Assembly: GCA_011620445.1 (NCBI GenBank)
Contig: WOZB01000216.1
Location: 1 to 8,076 of the forward strand
Direction: 5' to 3'
DNA from: Anaerolineaceae bacterium
Lineage (GTDB): Bacteria; Chloroflexota; Anaerolineae; Anaerolineales; Anaerolineaceae
Length of the DNA: 8,076 bases
In this document: positions 1 to 6,019 of the stretch, piece after piece
Numbering within the stretch: the first letter of the stretch is position 1
Layout of the letters: each line of letters opens with the position of its first letter
The notes under the pieces: model-generated
What the model saw: the letters and a program-made list of their open reading frames with translations, nothing else
Databases searched by the model: none
What the model was told of the DNA's origin: nothing
Program-made: the position numbers and the translations under genes

Positions 1-33
1 CCTTTACATAATGGGTTGTATCGCGGAGCAGGG

Positions 34-246
34 ATGAATAATCGGCTGGAAGAACTCAGAACAAAAAAGGGCTGGACTCAGCAGGAAATGGCGGACCAAC
101 TCTCTGTATCAAGACAGACGATCATATCGCTGGAACAGGAACGATACAACCCTTCCCTCTTACTGGCATTTCGAATTTCAAGTGTATTTGGTTTGGCAAT
201 CGAAGAAATCTTTCTTTACAAGGAGACATCAGATCATGGAAAATAA
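34..246 (+). CDS. small XRE/Cro-type helix-turn-helix transcriptional regulator
   Basis: A 70-residue protein that is essentially one Cro/CI-type DNA-binding domain. Helices 2 and 3 cover about residues 15-35 (WTQQEMADQLSVSRQT, then the recognition helix around SRQTIISLE at 26-34). The motif RYNPSL at 38-43 and the ending IEEIFLYKE are typical of short stand-alone repressors of the YgzD/YozG kind. I chose the ATG at 34 over the in-frame TTG at 16 because GGAG (25-28) lies 5 nt before it and the family normally starts with a few polar residues before LRxxKGW. The stop codon lies inside the next gene, a membrane protein, an 11-bp overlap that implies translational coupling. Such regulator and membrane-protein pairs are common, and the regulator may control its own operon, but the operator is not visible because only 33 bases lie upstream. 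The family call is secure; the target is unknown. Confidence 0.9.
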   Translation: MNNRLEELRTKKGWTQQEMADQLSVSRQTIISLEQERYNPSLLLAFRISSVFGLAIEEIFLYKETSDHGK

Positions 247-685
247 TTCGCATTATCGAAACAAAGTCAGGACAACTGGAGTGTTATTGCTTGGTGCGGG
301 GATCTTGTTTTTTGTGCTGGGGGTTGTGTTGGGAGATAAACCGGCTCTTCAGACGTATCTAAAACTACTGCAAGGGATCGGTGTTTATCTAATCTTGATG
401 GGTGTATTGAATCTGGTCAGAGCATACTTCTTCCAGAAAAACCCCACAGCCTTGCAGCGAGACAGAATCGGCAGTACAGATGAACGAAAAACCTGGATTC
501 GTTACCGTTGCGGGAACAATGCCTTTATATTCGACATCGCCGCTGCAATCATCGCGTTGCTGGTGGTCGGGGTAATACAAGAACCGATCGACCCCGATCT
601 GGCATGGTGGGTGCTGACTGGGATCGTCAGCGGAACACTCATCATTTATGCTGCCAGCCTGATCTGGTATGAAAGCAAGTACTGA
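236..685 (+). CDS. four-helix integral membrane protein, partner of the upstream regulator
   Basis: A 149-residue hydrophobic protein with no catalytic motif that I recognise. Likely membrane segments are residues 13-33, 43-64, 97-115 and 122-144. The loop at 65-95 is rich in Arg and Lys (RDR, DERK, RYR), so it should be cytoplasmic, with both termini also inside. The start at 236 is supported by AAGGAG at 220-225 with a 10-nt spacer; the more upstream in-frame ATG at 182 would lie deep inside the regulator gene and add a segment that fits no membrane protein. It overlaps the regulator by 11 bp and is probably made from the same mRNA. The arrangement resembles short HTH genes coupled to small membrane proteins of unknown function (DUF2178-like partners); that comparison is from gene order, not sequence identity. 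Function is not assigned. Confidence 0.8.
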   Translation: MENNSHYRNKVRTTGVLLLGAGILFFVLGVVLGDKPALQTYLKLLQGIGVYLILMGVLNLVRAYFFQKNPTALQRDRIGSTDERKTWIRYRCGNNAFIFDIAAAIIALLVVGVIQEPIDPDLAWWVLTGIVSGTLIIYAASLIWYESKY

Positions 686-731
686 TCGTTGATTTTCTTA
701 ACGTCAGGCTGATCCGGGTATGAAGCAATTA
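659..731 (+). repeat. imperfect direct repeat flanking a stem-loop at the 3' end of the membrane-protein gene
   Basis: Bases 659-681 (starting CTGATCTGGTATGAAAGCAA) recur at 709-731 (starting CTGATCCGGGTATGAAGCAA), about 20 matches over 23 positions when two single-base gaps are allowed. The first copy is the last coding segment of the membrane-protein gene; the second is non-coding. The interval between them is almost exactly the stem-loop at 682-707. The pattern could be a decayed local duplication of the gene's end, or chance. Confidence 0.4.
682..707 (+). other. putative stem-loop overlapping the stop codon of the membrane-protein gene
   Basis: CTGA (682-685), a bulged T, and CGTT (687-690) can pair with AACG (700-703) and TCAG (704-707) around a 9-nt loop. 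The stop codon TGA at 683-685 is inside the 5' arm. No run of T follows, so it is not a typical intrinsic terminator; it may be a 3'-end stabilising hairpin or insignificant. Confidence 0.3.
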
Positions 732-1049
732 TGGTAAAGCCATAAGAGGTCTTCTAAATCTCTCAGAGCCTTCAATTGGGCAGCGACATCAAAGCAAACC
801 GCCTAATTCATACCAAAAGATGACCAAATTCAGATTGACATGTATTTCGACCTGATAAGGAAATACCCGCTGGACAAGTAATTATTTGCTTGCGTTTCTA
901 ACAGTGCGCAATTTACCCCTTGCCCCAGAGGGGAATCAGAATCGCCCTGTTTTCCCAAAGATCAGACCACCATACGCTTGCAATTCCTTGTGGTCAACAT
1001 AATTCGAGAGCCTATGAACACTTTAGGAAAGAATTATCATAAGTGAGCG
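686..1049. other. intergenic stretch of about 360 bases without a supportable gene
   Basis: No frame on either strand carries a convincing gene. It contains the second copy of the short direct repeat (709-731), a small perfect hairpin at 729-745 (TTATGG, loop TAAAG, CCATAA) and, at 807-881, an open stretch of 24 codons ending in TAA. That stretch reads like ordinary protein (QIDMYFDLIRKYPLDK) but has no start codon or ribosome binding site, so it could be the last trace of a lost gene. CCCC/GGGG pairing near 917-933 is too weak and lacks a T-run for a terminator. The stretch lies between the ends of two converging genes (685 on plus, 1050 on minus), so a terminator is expected, yet none is clear. 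Confidence 0.6.
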
Positions 1050-1439
1050 TCACTTCAAATAATGGTCACGGATTTTGGCTTCAATTTGATTGTTAGTCAT
1101 TTTATCCGCGTTTTCAACACCCACGATGCACTCGCCGAAGCCTGCCTTCTGAAAGCGTTTTTCAAGCTCGCCTTTTGCCTCACCAGGACCAATAATCCAG
1201 ATGGAATCTGCTGATTTAACTAAGGCAATGACCTCATCATAGAAAAGGTCGAGGCGATTATCGTATTGTCTATCACGAATGTCCTCGTCAGGTGAGTCGC
1301 CTTCCGATTGATTTTTCCCTGAAAATCGGACGCGTTTTCCGACGTTAGATTGAATTTCCTGAGTTTCTTCAATGCCATCGTTAAAGGTCACAATCACCGC
1401 CTTGCGATGGTCAATCCATATACCTGTTTCCTTTTTCAA
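1050..1439 (-). CDS. small protein resembling eRF1 domain 3 (possible ribosome-associated factor)
   Basis: A 129-residue soluble protein. Key segments are WIDHRKAVIV (residues 8-17), an acidic stretch at 44-56 (QSEGDSPDED), a helix around LFYDEVIALV (65-74), the glycine motif IIGPGEAKGELEKRF (82-96) and the C-terminal ADKMTNNQIEAKIRDHY (111-127). The GPGEAKxEL motif plus the alpha/beta pattern recalls the third domain of eRF1/Dom34 and the bacterial proteins related to it; I recognise the type from memory, not by a search. Domains 1 and 2 of a true release factor are absent, so it cannot be a canonical peptide-release factor. The start is a TTG at 1439, chosen because AAAGGAG lies 6 nt upstream on the minus strand and the family begins at once with the WIDH strand. 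It stands alone, with no operon partner in the window. The role is unknown; binding to ribosome or RNA is a guess. Confidence 0.72.
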   Translation of the reverse strand: MKKETGIWIDHRKAVIVTFNDGIEETQEIQSNVGKRVRFSGKNQSEGDSPDEDIRDRQYDNRLDLFYDEVIALVKSADSIWIIGPGEAKGELEKRFQKAGFGECIVGVENADKMTNNQIEAKIRDHYLK

Positions 1440-1664
1440 TTGTCACTCCTTTACAGTAGTCCATTTCAATTCAACTGCAAGTTGGCATAACTAAGTTTAT
1501 CAGGCGATATATGCATGAATCTCAAATGTAAAACAGCAAATGCAACTGCGAAAAACATAGTTACCTCCGAATTTCAATTTTCTTTCAACGAGCAGCCAGG
1601 GTAAAGCAGATCCATGCACCGAAAAAGCACTGAGATTAATGTGAAAGGTTTTATAGAGTATTAA
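1440..1664. other. divergent intergenic region (regulatory space for two genes)
   Basis: A 225-bp gap from which the eRF1-like gene (minus) and the prenyltransferase operon (plus) diverge, so both promoters are expected here. Visible items are the minus-strand Shine-Dalgarno AAAGGAG just after 1445 and a small palindrome CAACT-GCA-AGTTG (1472-1484). TATAGA at 1652-1657 lies 7 nt before the plus-strand ATG and could be a weak -10 box for a near-leaderless transcript. No clear -35 box, riboswitch or RNA gene is seen. Confidence 0.5.
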
Positions 1665-2552
1665 ATGATAAAATCAACAATTATGAAAGCAATTATTGAG
1701 AGTTTACGGCCTCGTCAGTGGATCAAAAACGCTTTTATTTTTGCTGGATTGATTTTTGATGGGCAGCTTAACCAATTGAATCCATTTCTTAGGGTGTTGG
1801 CTGCGGCCCTGGTTTTTTGTCTTGTCTCAGGTGTCACCTATATCATCAACGACTTGTTAGACATCAAATCCGACCAGGCTCACCCAACTAAAAGGTTTCG
1901 TCCAATAGCTTCTGGCCGCTTGAGCAAACAAACTGCTATTATCCTCATAATCAGTCTTGGATTAATTGCTCTGGCAAGTGCTTTCCTTCTTTCACCATAT
2001 TTTGCGCTTCTTTGCCTGGCTTATACCATGCTAATGCTGGCCTATTCCAAATGGTTGAAAAAAGTGATGATTATCGATGTGATTGTAATAGCAATCGGTT
2101 TTGTTTTGCGGGTGATTGCCGGCCTGTTAGTGATCCAGGTACGTTATTTCTCGCCTTGGCTCCTGGTTTTGACCACCCTTCTGGCCTTGTTCCTCGGTTT
2201 TGGTAAACGCCTGTCCGAGCTAAAACTCCTCGAAGATAAAGCAGGAGCCCACCGTCAGGTGCTTGACGGCTACAGTACCAGCCTCTTAAACCAGTACCTT
2301 GTGGTCATCCTTAGCAGTATTCTGATCACCTACTGCATGTATACCTTCAATGCACATCCTGATCTGAGCAATCAGTGGATGATGTTGACCATTCCACTGG
2401 TCCTATATGGGGTTTTCAGGTATATGCATCTGATCCAAACCGGCACCAAAGCTTCTGCCCCTGAAGATCTTCTACTTGGGGACCGACCATTGCAGGTTAC
2501 CATTCTACTTTGGGGCCTCGCGGTCGTTGCTTTAATCTATTTCATAAGGTGA
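1665..2552 (+). CDS. UbiA-family prenyltransferase, decaprenyl-phosphate phosphoribosyltransferase (DPPR synthase) type
   Basis: A polytopic membrane enzyme of 295 residues with about eight or nine hydrophobic helices. UbiA-superfamily enzymes move a polyprenyl group; this subfamily joins polyprenyl phosphate to phosphoribosyl pyrophosphate. The first Asp-rich motif NDLLDIKSD is at 62-70, followed by HPTKRFRPIASG (73-84), which matches the DPPR-synthase branch (Rv3806c type) rather than menaquinone or heme A enzymes. The N-terminal SLRPRQWIKN (13-22), the segment YSKWLKKVMIID (127-138), GFGKRLSEL (178-186) and PEDLLLGDRPL (266-276) agree with this. The start is uncertain: the ATG at 1665 has only AGAG (1655-1658), and the ATG at 1683 would give a shorter N-terminus just before SLRPRQW. 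It is the first gene of an isoprenoid operon; the next start lies 2 nt past its stop. The natural acceptor is unproven, since arabinan walls are not expected in this organism. Confidence 0.88.
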   Translation: MIKSTIMKAIIESLRPRQWIKNAFIFAGLIFDGQLNQLNPFLRVLAAALVFCLVSGVTYIINDLLDIKSDQAHPTKRFRPIASGRLSKQTAIILIISLGLIALASAFLLSPYFALLCLAYTMLMLAYSKWLKKVMIIDVIVIAIGFVLRVIAGLLVIQVRYFSPWLLVLTTLLALFLGFGKRLSELKLLEDKAGAHRQVLDGYSTSLLNQYLVVILSSILITYCMYTFNAHPDLSNQWMMLTIPLVLYGVFRYMHLIQTGTKASAPEDLLLGDRPLQVTILLWGLAVVALIYFIR

Positions 2553-2554
2553 GC

Positions 2555-3508
2555 ATGCCAGTAATCCCAGCCAGCGCTTGTGCAAAAACGATCTTATTAG
2601 GTGAACATGCGGTTGTCTACGACGAACCTGCGATTGCTCTACCAGTTTCAAATTTACGGGTGAGCGCTACCATACAGCCAGGCATCGGCCTTGAACCTGG
2701 TACTGTAATAATTAAGGTTCCCGGATTAAGTCTGGATACTGATCTTAAATCGCTTCCACCTCAACACCCCATTGCGATTTCAATTCAAGCAACGCTTGAT
2801 AGCCTCGGTATTCATGAACATCCTACCTTTCGACTGCGCTTGACTAACAATTTCCCGCTGGGTGCCGGCCTTGGTGGCAGTGCCGCTATCGCGGTTACCA
2901 TTGCCCGTGGTTTATCTGCTTTCCTTGGTCATCCTCTCGGTCAGGCTGAAGTTAATGCGGTTGCGTTTCGCAGTGAACAGTCAGCCCACGGCAACCCTTC
3001 AGGGATTGATAACACCGTAATTTCACTTGAAAAACCGATTTACTTCCGTAGAACTCATAAAGAAGAAATTGTTAAGGCAGGCAGGATGTTCTCATTCCTG
3101 ATTGCCAATACCGGAATTTCCAAACACACACAGGATGTCGTTGGCGATCTGGCTCAAAAACGTATTGAAGATAGTGAAATTCAGAAGATCATGCACGAAA
3201 TTGGGCAGGTCAGCAAAGAAGGGCGCGGGGCATTTACTTCAGGTAATCTCGGTAAACTCGGAGTTCTGATGAATGAGAACCAGTCCCTTCTGGAAAAACT
3301 AGAAGTGTCCTCGAATGAATTGAGAAACCTGATTGAAGCTGCCTGCAGTGCTGGTGCCCTGGGTGCTAAATTGACAGGCGGAGGTCGGGGTGGATGCATC
3401 CTGGCTCTCATCGACGAAGTTAAGCGGGAAGCCATCGAATATGCGTTATCAGCCGCTGGAGCCAAACAAATTTTTGCTTTTGAGATCGGACCCCAGAGTG
3501 CCCGATAA
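2555..3508 (+). CDS. mvk: mevalonate kinase (GHMP kinase superfamily)
   Basis: Phosphorylates mevalonate to mevalonate 5-phosphate with ATP in the cytoplasm. The 317 residues carry the family motifs in order: AKTILLGEHAVVY (10-22; K11 is the expected active-site Lys), the ATP-binding loop PLGAGLGGSAA (101-111), SEQSAHGNPSGID (140-152; E141 as Mg ligand and D152 as catalytic Asp) and KLTGGGRGG (272-280). IANTGISKHTQDVV (183-196) is also typical of mevalonate kinases and separates this protein from homoserine or galactokinases. The loop has Gly108 where GLGSSAA is usual; the second, metal-binding Ser (S109) remains. I chose the ATG at 2555 because AAGG (2546-2549) sits 5 nt upstream and the product begins at the normal first strand; GTG at 2549 is an alternative adding two residues. 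It is flanked by the prenyltransferase and by isopentenyl phosphate kinase, which supports an isoprenoid role. Confidence 0.93.
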   Translation: MPVIPASACAKTILLGEHAVVYDEPAIALPVSNLRVSATIQPGIGLEPGTVIIKVPGLSLDTDLKSLPPQHPIAISIQATLDSLGIHEHPTFRLRLTNNFPLGAGLGGSAAIAVTIARGLSAFLGHPLGQAEVNAVAFRSEQSAHGNPSGIDNTVISLEKPIYFRRTHKEEIVKAGRMFSFLIANTGISKHTQDVVGDLAQKRIEDSEIQKIMHEIGQVSKEGRGAFTSGNLGKLGVLMNENQSLLEKLEVSSNELRNLIEAACSAGALGAKLTGGGRGGCILALIDEVKREAIEYALSAAGAKQIFAFEIGPQSAR

Positions 3509-4292
3509 TCCTCAAATTTTTCTTAAACTGGGCGGTTCGCTTATTACGGACAAAAATCAGGCTGAAACCGTGCGCAAAGATGTAATTCAGAACTGCTTGG
3601 CACAGGTCAAGCGATGGCTGAACGAGAATCCAAGCTCAAGATTGGTGCTTGGGCATGGATCCGGCTCTTTTGGTCACTACGCCGCAAAGACCTTCCACAC
3701 CCGCGAAGGTGTTCGCAACCAGCAGGATTGGATGGATTACGCCTCTGTATGGCAATCTGCCCGTAAATTAAACAATTTCTTCATTAATGCCTGTGTTACG
3801 CTCGGTATTCCGGTTGTGGATTTTCCCATCTCCGCCGTTGCCATAACAAACAATCGCGTAGTTGAAACCTGGAATCTGGAATCCCTTGTGGAAACCTTTA
3901 ACCATCACGTGGTTCCGGTTGTTCATGGAGATGTTTGCATCGACCGTTCCTTGGGAGGTACCATCCTTTCGACAGAAGAAATTTTCCGTCACCTTGCAAA
4001 CCAACTCAAACCTAACCGAATTCTGTTGGCTGGCGCAGAAGGTGGGGTTTATGCGGATTTTCCTGTCAACCAAAGGCTCATTCCCCACCTTTCAGCAAGT
4101 GCTGTTCTTTCGGGGTTTTTGCAGGGTTCCAAAGCAAGTGATGTGACAGGCGGTATGGCTGCCAAAGTTGCGTTAAGTCAAGAAATAGTCCAAGCCAACC
4201 CGGGCTTGGAAATAAACATTTTTTCAGGTTTTGAAACAGATGCTATTTACAAGGCGCTCACAGGTGAAGCCTCGGGCACCCTAATATTCTGA
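3498..4292 (+). CDS. ipk: isopentenyl phosphate kinase (amino acid kinase family)
   Basis: Makes isopentenyl diphosphate from isopentenyl phosphate and ATP, the last step of the alternative mevalonate pathway. Of 264 residues, FLKLGGSLIT (8-17) is the nucleotide-binding start of amino-acid kinases. HGSGSFGHYAAK (53-64) includes His60, the residue that marks isopentenyl phosphate kinases and distinguishes them from glutamate 5-kinase and UMP kinase. PVVHGDV (140-146), AGAEGGVYAD (178-187, where LTDVDGVY is more usual), SDVTGGMAAKV (214-224) and the ending SGTLI follow. Family length is about 250-265. I chose the GTG at 3498, since earlier in-frame ATGs at 3390 and 3441 lie well inside the kinase gene and would add a tail foreign to the family; no strong Shine-Dalgarno is seen, so coupling to mevalonate kinase through the 11-bp overlap is likely. 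The decarboxylase that would supply its substrate is not in the window. Confidence 0.92.
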   Translation: MPDNPQIFLKLGGSLITDKNQAETVRKDVIQNCLAQVKRWLNENPSSRLVLGHGSGSFGHYAAKTFHTREGVRNQQDWMDYASVWQSARKLNNFFINACVTLGIPVVDFPISAVAITNNRVVETWNLESLVETFNHHVVPVVHGDVCIDRSLGGTILSTEEIFRHLANQLKPNRILLAGAEGGVYADFPVNQRLIPHLSASAVLSGFLQGSKASDVTGGMAAKVALSQEIVQANPGLEINIFSGFETDAIYKALTGEASGTLIF

Positions 4293-4314
4293 GGAATGCC
4301 AATCCAGAATGCCT

Positions 4315-4320
4315 TATAAT
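4315..4320 (+). promoter_or_regulatory. consensus -10 box for the dNTPase gene, implying a leaderless mRNA
   Basis: A perfect TATAAT lies in the 36-bp gap after the isopentenyl phosphate kinase gene, with 8 nt between it and the ATG at 4329. A start of transcription at the usual 6-8 nt would fall at about 4327-4329, at or just before the start codon. No Shine-Dalgarno precedes the ATG. No good -35 box is seen at the matching distance (around 4292-4297), which lowers confidence. Confidence 0.5.
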
Positions 4321-4328
4321 CTAAACTT

Positions 4329-5483
4329 ATGATTTACACACGCCAACAATTAGAAGAATTTGAAACCCAACAGCTCGCCTCCTATGCCATCAAGAGCAAG
4401 GATTCCAAAGGTCGCAATTTTCCCGAGGAAGAGGCAGACTTTCGCACCCGCTTTCAGCGTGACCGCGAACGTATACTCCACACGACTGCTTTCAGACGGT
4501 TGGAATACAAGACCCAGGTTTTCATCAACAATGAAGGTGATTACTACCGCACCCGTCTAACTCATTCTCTTGAAGTAGCCCAATTGGGTCGCTCTGTAGC
4601 CCGTAGCTTGGGGGCCAATGAAGACCTCGTCGAAACCATTTGCCTGGCGCATGACCTGGGGCACCCCCCATTTGGCCATTCCGGCGAGACTGTGCTCGCC
4701 AGGTTGATGCTCGACCATGGCGGCTTCAATCACAACGCCCATTCTCTGCGCATCGTCACCGAGCTCGAGCGTCGCTACCCTGATTTTCCTGGCTTGAACT
4801 TGAGCTACGAAGTCCTGGAGGGCATGGTCAAGCATGAAACCGATTACGACGTTTCGGATGCCAAAGATTACGACCCTGACCTGAGAGGCTCTCTTGAAGC
4901 TCAGATAGCTAATGTGGCGGATGAATTGGCCTATACTTCCCACGATCTGGACGATGGCTTGCGCTCAGGGATGATCACCCCTGCGCAATTGGACGGCATC
5001 GCCATCTGGGAAATCATCAATGAAAGCCTCGGGCGGCGCAAATCTGAAACTCTCGACGAACTCACCCGGCACCAGATTATCCGGCGGTTGATCGGTTTTG
5101 AAACCACTGATCTGATCCAATCCATCGACCGGTACTTGCGCAAAAGTAACGTCAAATCAGCACTCGATCTGCAAAAACTACCCTATAACGTGGTCGGTTT
5201 CAGTGAAGATATGTTCCGCCGCAATCGCGAGCTAAAAGATTTTCTTTTCAATAATCTTTATCGGCATTACCGGGTCGTGCGCATGGCCAGTAAGGCGGAA
5301 AAGATTGTTTCAGACCTTTTTGCCATCTACCAGCAGAATCCAGCCACCTTGCCTGCCCATATCCAACCCAGCATCCGCGAAAAAGGCCTGGAACGGTCAA
5401 TCTGCGATTACATTGCTGGAATGACCGACCGATTTGCGATTGACGAATTCAACCGTCTTTTCTCCCCAGACGTATTACCCTAG
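4329..5483 (+). CDS. dgt: HD-domain deoxynucleoside triphosphate triphosphohydrolase (dGTPase-like)
   Basis: Cleaves dNTPs to deoxynucleoside and triphosphate, adjusting dNTP pools. The 384 residues show the family signature clearly: RTRFQRDRERILHTTAFRRL (39-58) with KTQVF (61-65), the first metal His in RLTHSLEVAQ (76-85, H79), the HD pair in CLAHDLGHPPFGHSGE (105-120, H108 and D109), and the last metal Asp in IANVADELAY (193-202, D198). TSHDLDDGL (203-211) follows as expected, and YIAGMTDRFA (361-370) closes the C-terminal helical domain. Length suits the short dGTPase-like group rather than the roughly 500-residue E. coli enzyme, so substrate range may be broad and allosterically controlled. 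The start at 4329 is set by the conserved beginning and a leaderless-looking promoter. It is 36 bp after the kinase gene and 7 nt before greA. Confidence 0.94.
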   Translation: MIYTRQQLEEFETQQLASYAIKSKDSKGRNFPEEEADFRTRFQRDRERILHTTAFRRLEYKTQVFINNEGDYYRTRLTHSLEVAQLGRSVARSLGANEDLVETICLAHDLGHPPFGHSGETVLARLMLDHGGFNHNAHSLRIVTELERRYPDFPGLNLSYEVLEGMVKHETDYDVSDAKDYDPDLRGSLEAQIANVADELAYTSHDLDDGLRSGMITPAQLDGIAIWEIINESLGRRKSETLDELTRHQIIRRLIGFETTDLIQSIDRYLRKSNVKSALDLQKLPYNVVGFSEDMFRRNRELKDFLFNNLYRHYRVVRMASKAEKIVSDLFAIYQQNPATLPAHIQPSIREKGLERSICDYIAGMTDRFAIDEFNRLFSPDVLP

Positions 5484-5490
5484 GAGTCTA

Positions 5491-5958
5491 ATGCCCGACA
5501 TTATCTATCTAACCTCGGCTGGTAAGGCCAAGCTTGAAGCCGAATTGGCTGAATTAAAAGGTCCTCGACGCCTGGAACTCTCCAGAAGACTAAAATCCGC
5601 CATTGAACAAGGCGATTTATCCGAAAATGCGGATTATATTACGGCTAAAGAGGAACAAGCCTTTTTGGAAGGGCGCATCCAGGAGTTGGAATCAGTGCTT
5701 TCGGATTCCGTGGTTGTTGAAAGTGAGGAATCGGGCGGTAAGGTGCAGATTGGCAGTCATGTGACCGTCCAAGAAGACGGTTATCCTGCAGAAACTTACA
5801 TCATTGTTGGTGCCAGGGAAGCAAAACCTAGCGAAAAACGTATTTCTTACGAATCTCCAATTGCGAAGGCATTATTGGGCTTCCGCAAAGGTAAAATCGT
5901 CGAGGTAAACCTTCCCAATGGTGCAAAAGTGAAACTGAAAATCCTAAACGTCGAATAA
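5491..5958 (+). CDS. greA: transcription elongation factor GreA
   Basis: Rescues backtracked RNA polymerase by entering the secondary channel and stimulating cleavage of the 3' end of the transcript. The 155-residue length is standard. The N-terminal coiled coil (about 10-75) carries GDLSENADYITAKEEQAF at 41-58; D42 and E45 are the acidic tip residues that place Mg at the active site. The C-terminal FKBP-like domain includes SPIAKALLGFRKG (122-134) and VEVNLPNGAKVKLKIL (137-152). The start at ATG 5491 follows TAGGAG (5481-5486) by 4 nt, and this ribosome binding site includes the stop codon of the dNTPase gene; a longer reading from 5434 would only add sequence overlapping that gene. It is the last gene of the plus-strand run and ends before a terminator. 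Confidence 0.96.
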   Translation: MPDIIYLTSAGKAKLEAELAELKGPRRLELSRRLKSAIEQGDLSENADYITAKEEQAFLEGRIQELESVLSDSVVVESEESGGKVQIGSHVTVQEDGYPAETYIIVGAREAKPSEKRISYESPIAKALLGFRKGKIVEVNLPNGAKVKLKILNVE

Positions 5959-5983
5959 AATCGCAACTTCAATGATTTAATAA

Positions 5984-6006
5984 AAAAGCCCCTCAACGAG
6001 GCTTTT
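5984..6006. terminator. bidirectional intrinsic terminator between greA and the minus-strand membrane-protein gene
   Basis: AAAAGCC (5984-5990) and GGCTTTT (6000-6006) form a stem; an alternative pairing of CCTC with GAGG gives a tighter loop with a 2-nt bulge. Read on the minus strand it is followed by TTTTTTATT, a good U-tract, 14 nt past the stop of the membrane-protein gene. Read on the plus strand it ends in TTTT, weaker but usable for greA, whose stop is about 25 nt upstream. Confidence 0.8.
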
Positions 6007-6019
6007 GTGTCATGAGGCA

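Noticed and set aside
835..863. TTGACA at 835-840 as a -35 box
   Set aside because: No acceptable -10 box lies 16-18 bp downstream and no gene follows on that strand within reach.
917..933. CCCC/GGGG pairing as a terminator between the converging genes
   Set aside because: Only four base pairs with a very small loop and no run of T on either side.
1463..1580. ATTTCAATT occurring twice between the divergent genes
   Set aside because: A nine-base AT-rich word repeated once in 110 bases is expected by chance and is not symmetric to either promoter.
3390..3497. Longer N-terminus for the isopentenyl phosphate kinase
   Set aside because: It would overlap the end of the mevalonate kinase gene, including its GGGRGG motif region, and adds residues that do not occur in this kinase family.
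4557..4943. Open frame of 128 codons on the minus strand across the dNTPase gene
   Set aside because: It covers the HD-motif region of the dNTPase, which is certainly coding on plus, and shows no domain of its own.
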